From Sipunculus nudus (taxonomy: Eukaryota > Annelida > Sipuncula > Golfingiida > Sipunculidae), in the NCBI GenBank assembly GCA_026874595.1, contig CM049314.1, positions 66,573,300 to 66,637,299 of the forward strand: a stretch of 64,000 nt of DNA. The letters are read 5' to 3'. The position numbers were made by a program, and so were the translations under genes. This document shows, in pieces, positions 35,311 to 48,153 of the stretch (positions are counted from its first letter, which is position 1; the number at the start of each line of letters is the position of its first letter). Under the pieces are notes generated by a model. The model searched no databases. It was not told the origin of the DNA and saw nothing but the letters and a program-made list of their open reading frames with translations.

Positions 35311-38055
35311 GGCACACAAGTGTCCAAATATCAAAATATCACAGAGCGCCATCCAAGCAACACTTACAAAGGCCTGCAAAGATATATATGGTACAGTATT
35401 AAATACCAAATTACATAAAATTTGTGTGTTCACTAATGCCACTGAACTCTTAACAGTTCAAACCTAAAATATACCGATCTTGTTTTTGTTGTTTGACAAA
35501 TCTTCACCAGAAGTCACCCTAAGTCAATGATGCAGATAGACATGTGCCACCAGCGCCACCTACGACTGACACCGAGCGTTTGGGTCGTGTGAATTATATT
35601 TGGTTATATCTGAGCTTAGCTGACAGACATTGGTCGTAATGCGCATGCCCATGAAAAAGGCCAATTATAGTGGGTGCCCAATGACATTTGCTAATTAATC
35701 ACTTAAACTGAAATATGATCACATAGTTTGACACTAACTTTGATGAGCGACTAAAAGCCTGCCTAATATGACCTGAAAGGCCTCATGATAAAAATCAGCA
35801 TTTACAATTCACAACTTTCTGTCACGACGTCTGTCATTAGTTGACAGCATCACTTTAAAAAATTTTTAGAATATTTGTGAAACAAAACAACCAATCATCA
35901 GTGTTAAAATATAGTTGCTTGAGCATGTGACCATTAACCTTGACCTTCATAAATTTGTTCAGATATCGTGAGAAATATATTCCCTCATATATTGATTACT
36001 ACAATGCTACAATGTTTTGCAGGGTATGATTTTGGTTTAATTCTAGTCAATCAGACCTGTGTAAAATTTCCTATATTGCAGCTTCCTTTTTGGAACTGAT
36101 CTGTCAGTGTATGAAAAGATCGATACATTTCAATTGACATCCAACTGTGAAACAGCCAGTGGAGACTTTTTAAATAATTCATTTTTATGTGCTTACCACA
36201 AGATATCAAATAATAGACATGATTTACCATATAAAACAAATTTTACATGTAAACTTTAACGGTTGCCCTAACTCAAATCTAACTAAAATTTTAAATCAGC
36301 ATGTGTGAATTAACAAAGGATACTGTGTCAGCCAAATTATATAAAAAATACGGTAGAACTAATCCTAAATGATCAACTGATTCTATGGCACAACTAAACT
36401 GAAAAATATGTACAATAACATTGTGCATTTTGGAGTATCAAGTTTAACACTGTGCATTTATTTGGTATCACTATCTGAAAACTAAGATATATTTCTCACG
36501 TCATTTTTATCCAGACATACACAAAAAAATATATATTTACAAATAAAACTGCCCATTCTAAAGTTGACATTTAAAATTTATTTCAAACTGACTTAACACA
36601 CCTTCTGAACGATACAAATTATCATTATAAAAAGTTTCAAAACAACGGCACAAATATACGTATATTTGCAATTACATTTGTTGTTGTTGATATGTTAAAG
36701 TTATATAACAATCATACATGTAATGGTGTATTTATCTTTGTTGTAAATATTATGTATAAATGAATATATACAATCACTGTATTCACCCGTGTATAAGCAT
36801 ATGGCACCTACTTGGCGACATTAACAGACAAAGACCCATGTAAACATGTTAACAGGTAAAAAGGGTTGAGGACTTGCATCCATTACTAGAAATGAAAAAT
36901 AAATTTAAAAGTAAAATCTAAAGACAAACATTTCCTGAATCCAAATTTGATTCACCGAATTTGGCGTGGTCAACCAAGAGCGTAATTCGGGTTTCTTCTC
37001 GGCCGACACGGGCCCAATCGCCATGTCTATAATATGGCATCCACCTGTCGGTATGTATACGCAACATAGTGTTATGGGCAGTTATAAAGTAATACCATAA
37101 AAAAAAGAATTTATATGCACAGTGACTGGACGCAATTAGGTTTGATGGTGGAATAAATGGATTTTTCTTTACAGTTTCCTTTTATATACTCCTTTTAAAT
37201 GCCCGTTTAATTTGATGTAATAGTTTTAGTAAAAAAGGCGCTTGAAACCCGCCTTCATCGATTCCCGCCTATATGAGCATATTACACTTTTTGCCATAAA
37301 TAGATCTGAACCAGTGATATATAAAAAAAAAGGTCCCCATCCGAGGTCTGTTTAATAATTTCAGTCTTAGGTTATTCTTACATTGCACAAACTGTGTATT
37401 CAAGACATGATTTGCTTAAAGTATATTTGCGAGAAATACTAAAATATCTTCGTTTTAACTGGCCCCGTTTCTACTTTTATATTCCTTATTAATCATTAAA
37501 TTTCGGGAAAAAATTTAACCATTCTTTTGGCTATAACTTCATGTATGAACTTAGACGTGAAAAGTCAAACGAATTACTCGTTAATTTGGCAATTTTAGTC
37601 AATAAATATTATGTTTCATAATATGCTTGATCGTACCAAATAATTATCGATTAAAGAAAATCAATTTTGCAAACAAGAAAACTATACATATACTATTCAA
37701 ATTGATTTCTTGATATCAATCAGATAAAAAAAAAATTTTCCAGTGTCTTGATTATTTAAATGTTTTCATTTCTAAAAACAAAACCATGCTGTATTTAAGA
37801 CTGTTTCTTCTTTTCCAAAGCACAAGCCTCGGCTTTTAAACTAAAGATTAAACTAGTAGCACTGACTCAATTCTGTGTAAGGTTGATCGCAGATAAGAGT
37901 TAGATTAAGATCTACATATTACGTCCATTCGAAGCTTACACAGTGAAACCGGATATTTATCCCAAGGATAAACTTCTCCACATTTTATTTATCACGAGGA
38001 TAATTACACTAGCTTCAGCCTCACAAAACATTATCCTTAATAAACATACATCTAC
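35310..38055. other. Intergenic, no gene recognised
   Basis: AT-rich; no conserved ORF, TIR or LTR recognised. Confidence 0.4.
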
Positions 38056-38057
<2 letters not shown>

Positions 38058-38087
<30 letters not shown>

Positions 38088-38177
38088 CTAAGGTATGTGA
38101 TGAATCTAAATCACTACCGCCGGTAAAAATATCATGCTCCGGAGGAAAGACTGCATTCTGACAGATCATTTCTACTT

Positions 38178-38262
<85 letters not shown>

Positions 38263-38270
38263 TATATATC
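38058..38270. repeat. (TA)n microsatellites
   Basis: Two TA tracts (38058-38086 and 38177-38270) around about 90 bp of unique sequence. Confidence 0.9.
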
Positions 38271-38626
38271 ATAATATTCTAGATTGAAGTCATGTTAGTA
38301 GAATTGTCCTGGGGGTATTGTCTGTTTTTTTTACTCCTGAGAGAAATCTAGAGGAGAAAGTTCCGGGAATAACTGACCAATTACCCTTCAATCATATGCG
38401 TAAGAACCTAGTACGGACTATACTATCACATAACTGCCGTTTTAATTAACAAACAAAGATCTTCTAACATGGTATAAATCTCCTGTAAAACTGGATATAC
38501 ATTAGTATCTATATCTAAAAATTAAGTATAAACTAGACTATCAGATCAAAGCATTCAGATTTATAGCTCTTTTAATAAGAATATAAAATGGTTATATTTT
38601 AATGACCCATTGAACAAATAGAACTT

Positions 38627-38860
38627 TCAAGTAATACCAAAGCGGTGAAAGAGCAGTCTGTAGTCAGAGTCACGACGGAAGTGACAGAGACGGCATATAT
38701 AAATACCGACGTGATTGTCTCTTGGATAATTTAACTGAACATGTTGAATATGACATAAACATGTTTTCTTCTGCTGTAGGGAAGTGAATTCATTAGTTAC
38801 AATATTTGAGTTGAATTTTGTATGCTGCCGTAAGGTTAAGACAAATCCCTCGCTCTTTTT
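38627..38860 (-). CDS. Receptor B, candidate last exon (cytoplasmic tail)
   Basis: A strong pyrimidine tract and acceptor (cttcaagcctttcag|AAA) opens a phase-0 frame, KKSEGFVLTLRQ... to ...LLFHRFGIT, 77 codons plus stop, fitting the phase-0 donor of exon 8. No family similarity supports it. An alternative acceptor near 38982 would give LTNQMDEDDGRI then stop; read-through of the exon 8 donor would add only VSVLTKL. Confidence 0.35.
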   Translation of the reverse strand, partial: KKSEGFVLTLRQHTKFNSNIVTNEFTSLQQKKTCLCHIQHVQLNYPRDNHVGIYICRLCHFRRDSDYRLLFHRFGIT

Positions 38861-41800
38861 CTGAAAGGCTTGAAGAGCGGAAGACCAGTCTACCCTTGTT
38901 GTGCCTGTGTCTTCCGTGACGCTGGATGCACATGCGCTGATTTTATATCCTGCCATCATCTTCGTCCATTTGATTGGTCAGCTGTTGACCACCAGGGCGG
39001 TTGCTGGCATGGTACTATGATATAAGAATTAATTAATTATCAAAAAGAAGATTGATTCAGAAATTTCCATTCAATAACCAAATATTATAGTTGGACTTAA
39101 TATTGATTTATGCAATATTTTATTGTAAAAACAGAAAAAGAATAAGGCAAATTTGACAACACAGCTTCATCTTATATCATTACTTTACTGATCATAGATT
39201 CACTACAATTTTTTTTTTACAAACGCGCACATGTGCACTATTGTTATAATAAATCTATGTAAATAAACTTCTTACTCTATAAAATATTTTAACAATTCTT
39301 CGTTAGAAAAGAAGATTATGATGACGACGATGCTGATGGTGTTGATGATGAAGAAGATGATGATTATAATGATGAAGATTATCCCACACCAATAGCAGAT
39401 GATAACAGACATGAAATTATTAATACTTTTAATGAGATATTATTATCATGATGATGAAGTTAATGATATAAATCTGTGTAAATATTCAAATTTCTTACAA
39501 TATAACACAAATTTAACAAATCTTTGTTAGAAAAATGTGATGATGGTGACGACGATGATGAAGATTGTGATGACAATGATGATAAAGATGGCGATGATGA
39601 TGATGATGATGATGATGACGAAGATAATGATATTGATGATAATTCATCAAACGTTAAATACTTTAAATGATATATTATTTCCATAAAGGCGAAGTTAATG
39701 ATGATATAATTTTTTATAATTTAGTCAAAACGCTTACCCTGCCTCGGTGTTTGTAATATAGAACCTCAATGACAGCGACGATGATACCAAACACCATCCC
39801 GGCGGCCACCAAGACCAATGGTCCCCAGAAGTTACCGAGCCCCACACGTTTAGGAGAATTTGCCAGATTGTAATACGTGGTCAAGACGTTCTCCTCAGCC
39901 TCGTTGGTTTTCCAGCAGTCTGTGTTTCTGTTGTGCCACCATTTTGCCTGGAGCCTCTGGATCTCCCCCGACTCGTGTAATGACATAATGGCTATGTGGA
40001 ACTGCTCGATGTCCTACAGAAGAAAATTATATTTCCTAAGTATACAGAGAAACCTGAGATATACAGAGTATACAGAGAGACCACCCGTGGATTAAGTCCA
40101 AAACTGGTCTTTATCTAGTAAATTCCCAGGTCGTCGTATAAGACAGGTTCCACTCTAAATATATTTTGTATACATTCGGAATTAGGCCACACTAACAAAT
40201 TGTTGCTCTACATTTTTAAGATTGAATTGTGGGGACAAGGTTTGTAAAGCATTTGATTTATTTCAGGGAGGGAAAGAGGGACATGTCCCTCCCACTCTTA
40301 TCCATTAAGTACCCTTTGCCCCCTCACATTTTAGGGGAATAAAAAGCATTTAAAAAAAAGATTTCGCGATAATTTCGTCATCAACAGTTGATAACTTTTC
40401 ATATTTTCCTCGATAAATGTTCGCTTTTATATATTTCATATTGTGCAAGTTTGGAATATGGTATGTGTAAGCCCGCATATTTGTATTATGTAGTTAAACG
40501 TTTGTACTGGGGCTGATTTAAATGAAGACCTATATTAAATTTCTCGACAGGACATTCTTTCGATGAAAACTGGATTAATGAGACCTTGCTATATTCCCCG
40601 AGTTTCTGGGGTGAAAACACTGATTTAGATTAAACATTACAGCGGCCCTTGTCACTAGATATTTTTACAAAAGGACATATTTCTCAAGGGAAAAAAAACT
40701 GAATGGATTAGTATTTCATGAAGTTTAGTGAGCTGATTTTTTTCAAGATATATGAAAGACCTTCAACCTGGGGATCTAATAAGCAATAATATGATTTCAG
40801 AGGCTAGGAGATCTTTTAGTCTCTCCAACAGACGCAAGGTGCCGCTACCGCTCTGCACCAGTACGTCTGTTATTGAACGCCATTTTTTTCAAGAATCTTG
40901 AAAAACGGAAGTTTCGTTGGGCATGCGCAAGGAATCCCCCCTAGCATCCGGAGGTGAACCCAGAATGGATGTCGTCCTTGCACAGACCAGCAAAAGTGGA
41001 TTATTTTTGCCAAACGAACAACTGTGTTGTTTACTTATCTTTACAGGGGTCTGCCAGGTCTGTAATGCCTAACGATACTTCCGTTTTTCAAGATTCTTGA
41101 GAAAAAATGGCGTCCAATAACAGACGTACTGGTGCAGAGCAGTAGCGGCACCTTGCGTCTGTTGGAGAGACTAGAATGTCTCTGTGGTGTAAGGTCCCTA
41201 ACCTAAAGTTCTTTACCTGGAATTTCTTAGAAACCGCCATGGCGTAGCTTCCAGGGTGCATAATCTCACCAATAGTCGTCAGATCACAGGGGTCTTTTCC
41301 AACCTCATAGTTTGCGGTTGGTGTCTCCACAATGAGGGCATATTTAATCCGTCGGACTTTCTCAAGTCCATCTTTCAAAGATTTAGGAAACAGGTACTGG
41401 TCTTTGTCTTTGAACCAGTAGTTCCTCATGACGTCATACATAGGCCCTTTTGCCATTTGTTTCAAAATGTATTCTGTTCTCCCGCCCTGTTAATGAAGAA
41501 ATCGGTAGAAGTTTCATTATTCACTCATTAATAACGTTTTAGCAGATATAAAAATCCAAAACAGTATCCAAAAAAAGAAGAGACTGAAGTTCATATTAGA
41601 CTTATAACAAAATATACAAAGATATTTTTTTATATTAAATCGACCCATGCACTCACTGATTTATTATTTACATAGAGGAAATAAGAATTAAAAAGAAAAT
41701 TAATATTACATTAAGGCTATATATATTTATTTATTTGGATAAGTGTGGGATAAACACTTCGGTTTCATTATAAAGACCATTTTAAATAGATTGTCCCATC

Positions 41801-42067
41801 GATTTTTCAGACGGCCTACTTCATCCAAAAACAAATTTATAAAAAAAATCTCATTATGTTGGACGTTCCACTTTTCATGAGCAACAATAAATATAAATCG
41901 TCGTGTTATATATTTTAAGGCGGCCAACTTTGTCACGGACATCAGGTCAGAGAAATCATGATATCTTTTGTATTATGAGTATAGCTAAACAACGGGTTTT
42001 AAAATCTGTCCGGTCGATTTATTCCGGATGTCACTACATAAAAATATGTGTCCCACATGAGAAAACG

Positions 42068-42110
<43 letters not shown>

Positions 42111-45018
42111 TTATATATATGTATATATATATATTTATATATATAATTATATATATATTGTAAGTTAGGAATAACGAGAATTTACTTGTGAAAGAGATGC
42201 TCACTCTGATTGAAACTTAGTCGTATGTGTCTGAGCAAACGAGATGTTCCAGGTCACAGAACGGATATCGGATAATCGGATTAACGAGTATTTACTGTAT
42301 AGTGAAGCAGGCGCTTACTCTTATTGATCCGTAGTCGTATGTGCCTGAGCTGACGAGATGTTCCAGATCACGGAACGGCGGTTTGAAAGGATGGACGCCT
42401 TGTACGCTACTGGCCCAGTACAGGTGGTTCATCAGACTCCCCGTGTAGGTGACCAGCGTCATCGTCACAAACACAAACCAGAAACACGAGATCAGTTTAG
42501 AAGCCAGGGATCTTGGAGCCCGGTCGTAACCTGCAATATACAGTGGAACCTCTCTTAACGGGCACCTCTGTACTAAGGGCACCTCCTACTTACGGACAAT
42601 TATGGACAGTACCTTAAAAAGTAGGTCCAGATATCTATAACCTCTCTACTTAGGAAACCTCCCTATTGCGGACAAAATGATTTAATGTTTTGTCGAAAAG
42701 GATTCGTTTTATTATTGCATGACGTCAACATTTTAGTGTATGGAATTTCAAGGTATGAATCTTAGATTAGCATCCGGTTCGAAAAAAATGCCTATATCCG
42801 TAGCTTCTTTAAGACACCAGGTAACCTCTAGAAATACAGACTTTTACTTGAAGCCTCCAATTTCTTATGTGTCAATAAAGATCCTATTCATAAGATTATT
42901 CGAGATCGGTGGATTGAAGCTAGAAACACATTCTGTTATTAGATGCCCTTATCACGCACATAACGTTTGAGAGTGAAAAGAATTATAAAAATATTTTAAA
43001 ATTTTCTTAAATATCCACTTACTTGAAATTAAATTATAATAATATTGTTGTAACAATATCAAGAGTGTTATAAATAGAAAATGAATCTCATGTTTGAATT
43101 AGTATGAAAGAAAGAGTTGAAATTATATTTATTTATTTGTTTAAAACCCAACTTTATGCCTTAACATAAAAACATATAAGCTTTTATAATCACACATGTA
43201 TAAGTATATAATATATTACCTGGAATGTTGTATCCCTTTTCTACGATATATCTTAACAATATTTTTTTTTTACAAAAAAGATCGCAGAACTCTAACATTT
43301 TAAAACATATTTCTTTTACGTTTTATGTAGCAAATATATGTTTGTTGGTGTTCCAGCGATGCTCTGTTAGGATATATTCAATTTTCAATATATAATGATG
43401 ATATTAAATATATTGAATATTTGCTCAATTTATGGAAAATATATTCAAACTGTTTTAATATTTAATGATATCATAATTTTTAATGCATTTTTAAACCCGC
43501 ATTCGGGTTTTTTTATATGATATTTTAGTATGTACAATGTATTATATTATATACTTATAATAAGCACAATCATAAGCAATTTAAATATATGCATGTAATA
43601 AATTTTCATTTGCCATTTGGCTCTAAACTGACCATAGGTTTTCCCGTGCGTCTCCGTGACTTCCGAGTTTTACACATTCGGACCACATCCCGGTACTTCG
43701 GAGTGGCTTCCGAGATGGCTTTCGAGCACAAAGTCGTCTATATCTTTCAGATTAGGGAATGGATAACTATGATTCTCCATGGAGTGATAGAACAGACCTC
43801 ATTCTACCAATAGAAATTAAAATGGTGTTGACCTAGAGGTAATTTATGCATGTTTTAGCACTTTATTTATGAAAAATCCTAAGCTTCCGACTTCCGGCAT
43901 CCGAATTCCGAGTTTTACACACAGTCTGGTCATACATATGATAGTACTTGGAAAAAGGCATGATTAGTGTCACCCACCTTGCCACTGTAGTGTTGTAAAC
44001 ACGAACCAGAGGGAGCCACGCACATTGAAATGCTCCGCCTCTTCGCGATCTGCCAGTCCCATGTTGTAACGACTTCCCCACTCATACGGGTTAAACCGGT
44101 TCATCACCCACAGCAGGAGTGCCGTCTGTTAATTATAATTATAATAACAATAATAATAATAATAATAATAATTATCATCATCAAAATCATCATCATCATT
44201 AATGCTTAATAGTAAATAATCAAAATTAATAATTAATAATAATACACAAGTACTAATGTAATACTATGATGATGATGATAATAACAATGTTAGCAAAATA
44301 CAATAATGATAATAATAATAATAATAATAATGATAATAATATAATATGATGATGATGATAACCAATTTAATAATAAAAAAATACAATAATAGTAATAATA
44401 CTGATAAAAAAATAATACTGATAACAATGAAGATAATAAAAATAAGTCATGAAAATAATAATAATTATAATAATAATACTTATAGTAAATATTACCATTA
44501 TCATCAACAAAATCATCTGAAAATGAACTTTACATCACAAATAGAGTAAATAACTCCCCAAATGTGTGATATGTATACGGATCAAACTCCAAATGTTTTA
44601 ATAGTATTTCCTTAGTAAAAGACCACAAAAGTTTCCCTACAAAAATGCTATATATCAGTAATCAATTTCAAAAGTAAAGAATCGCTTTTAATTTTGTTTA
44701 TTCATACGCAATATTCAAACGAGTTACCCTTGCAATCGGAAAGAAACGAATGAAAACCCACTATTAAAGTGACAAGAGTCACCAGTCCATACACTTCGGG
44801 CTTGAGTGGCCGGAAAATATCAAAACCAATCGGGAAAGTCTCAGCATGCCTTGTGAAGTCCTTTTTCTGTACGAGCACGGTCAGACCTATGTTCTCAAAC
44901 GGACGAATGAAGTTAACGTACTTCTGCCGTTCAGCTGTGACCGTTAGTGGAGCAGCAGCGATGTCCGCTTTCTAATATCAACAGAAACAGGCAACAATAC
45001 AGGACTGTCAACACCATT

Positions 45019-45049
<31 letters not shown>

Positions 45050-48000
45050 CCATTGATACTCTAAGTAACACTAATGTTCTCTCTATTGTGTTATAATTAT
45101 CTCTGCTTGTCTGTTTGTCTGTCTCTCTCAATCCCAATGCTCACTCTGCGTCTGTCTGTGCGTGTGCCTCTGCTTCTGTCACACTTCCTCATCTTATTTT
45201 CAATTTTTCTCGCTCTCTGGTTTAAATCAAGAATTATAAAACGCCGCTATATAGCATTATTAAAAATATATTAAATATATCCATTGAAATTTCGCAAAGA
45301 AAATTACCCCGTCGATAACTTCACCCATCATTCCATCCCATTTGCTGCTGTTTCCTATTCTTTGTCCATATTTACTATCTGCCACAAGCTGAAAGGTGTA
45401 CTTAAAGCCGATCTCGTCGGAGAGTTCCCGAATCAGATCGGGGATGAATCCGTAGCAATAATGAGGACTGACTGTGTCTCCTGGGTATATCCATGCTACA
45501 CTTGTCATAAAGTATGGCTGAGCCTGGCAGAAAAAAATACAGAAAAAAATAAAGAGTTAATGGCAGGCATCTTTCATCAAAGATATTTCGTCATCAGGGG
45601 TATGTTTAGTATATTTAGCGTGTTTATGGTCACGTATGTTTTAATTATTTCGACTCAACCACTTGATCCTGTAACCATTCGATTTAATTGTCATTTCATG
45701 GAACACCGTGTGCTCATTTTTAGAATTTATCTGATGCGCACCCTGGTGTTCATACTATGAATAAATTATTAGCACCATCTGATGGTCATTTTCTAAAACA
45801 AACCGTCAGCACCATCTGGTAGTCATTAAATAAAACAAACTGTCAGCACCATCTGGTAGTCATTAGATAAAAAAAACCGTCAGCACCACCTGGTAGTCAT
45901 TAAATAAAACAAACCGTCAGCACCACCTGGTAGTCATTAAATAAAACAAACCGTCAGCACCATCTAGTAGTCATTAAATAAAACAAACCCTCAGCACCAT
46001 CTGGTAGTCAATAAATAAAACAAACCGTCAGCACCACCTGGTAGTCATTAAATAAAACAAACCGTCAGCACCACCTGGTAGTCATTAAATAAAACAAACC
46101 GTCAGCACCATCTGGTAGTCATTAAATAAAACAAACCGTCAGCACCATCTGATAGTCATTAAATAAAACAAACCGTCAGCACCACCTGGTAGTCATTAAA
46201 TAAAACAAACCGTCAGCCCCATCTGGTTGTCATTCACTGAATCAAACTGTCAGCCCCGTCTGATGGTCTTTCTCTGAAACAAACCGTCAGCACCATCTCA
46301 TGGTCATTTTCTGACACAAACCGTCAGCACCACCTGGTGGTCATTAAATAAAACAAACCTTCAGCACAATCTGATGGCCATTTGATAAAACATACCGTCA
46401 GCACCATCTGGTGGTCATTCTTTAAAAGAAATCATTTACGCCGTCTGGTGAACATTCTATTGTCAAATCATTTAAAGGTGTCCATTCACCTACACCTGGA
46501 AAAGAATTTATGTGATTTTTGGCTTCCTTTGTGTATATCTTAATGATCTAAGGGTAATTCTGGTTATGAAGTTTTGATAAGACCTACATGAAGGAGGAAT
46601 GAATTTGTTAATCAACAACATGTTTGTAAACACAGCAATGTTGACAAACGGGAAAACATGTAACCTTAGCTGGTAGGTTGCATATATGCGGAGGCAGAAA
46701 GGTCACTTGTTGCAAAACGCCATTTGCAAAGCACTGGATTATTAGACTTTCCGCCAGATGTCCCTGTTGAATTTTTTTTCTATTATTTTGACGGGCTCCC
46801 ACATTTTAAAAGCACAATGATATAAACAAAACAAGCAGCCTATGTGCGGTGATATCCACGTGTTCTGGTCTATTTTTATAAAAGCTCCGAGGGATAACCT
46901 TTAGTTTATAAAGATAGATGATTGGGCGCCTTTAAGCTAACTTGGGATAATTACATGCGCCACAAGCTTCTTGAAAAAAAAATTTACCCACCTACTTTGA
47001 GTACCATTGTAGAAAAGGGTCATACACTGTACATGGCGACGGTATGAATAATACCATGCAGCCAACATCTAAATAAAATTGGTTAAATAACTTACAAAAT
47101 ATAAGTATTTTTAGGGTAATGCCAGAGTACATAGGACTGTAAGACATATATGCGACTTGCGACATGTGACTTTTAGGAAAACGGCAGCCTCCATGAGCGA
47201 TTACGATTTTGTTTTAAAAATTATGGTTTCGTAAGGGGGCGAAATACAACAGGAAATCATTCAGAGGACGGTCTCAAAGAGAGAATCTGTCTGCCGAGAG
47301 AGATTGGTGGCCATTTGACCTGTATCTTCCAAGTTGAAGCCGGGGTAACGTTCTTGGAATGACCCCGCCCTCAGCAAATTATAATAGGATACCACGAGCA
47401 TGCAGACAGAGATTAACGATCTCATGTTCAGGATAAATATAATGTTTATTAAATAAAATTTATACAAGCCAGAGGCTCCGAAAGGAACCTTGTTGTGAGA
47501 GTTATTGCAGCATTTATTCTTGTATACATTATTTGAGGTAAATCTATAACAAAATATAACCTTTCTTTCAGATAACTGACCCGATTCTCAGTGACAGTTG
47601 TTGTCGATAATTTATGAAGTATAAAGATTGGGTCATACGTACCCTGACTGTGGTGAATTTGTAATGCTTCTTTGTTATGGAGTCCGTCTGTCGCTTACTT
47701 CTCGGCTTGGGAGCAACTGAAGAAATGTAATTAAAAAAAGATATGAAAATCTCTCAGAAACCACAAATTGACAGGCAGCATACAACAAGAGGGTTTGAAC
47801 AGTCGAGCCAAAGAAACCTCCTCGCAGCGGGGTATAGCTAGAGGGGGCCCCAGGGAGCCATGGCCCCGCCAGTACGGTAGCATCAAGCCTCCCCGTCCTC
47901 CCGGAATATCATTTAGTCCAATAATGATTAAAATAAAAATAAAATAAAAATAATAACCATGAAATTCCTGTCACCGGTATCCGTAGATTTGGGACTTATT

Positions 48001-48122
48001 CCTACATTTCACTTGGTATTATCCTGCAAATATTATACTTGTTTCATTTATTCATCTTATACAACTGATATTCCTAATTGGAACTAAAACATTAGAACGT
48101 TGTGTGGAATTATTTTGAGGTA

Positions 48123-48153
<31 letters not shown>

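Noticed and set aside
38627-38959. Whole 110-codon frame on minus as a separate gene
   Set aside because: The upstream part overlaps a convincing splice acceptor; only 38627-38860 is kept, as a candidate receptor tail exon.
45768-46470. CRISPR-like array
   Set aside because: Repeats are directly adjacent with no unique spacers, the genome is clearly eukaryotic with introns, and no cas genes are present.
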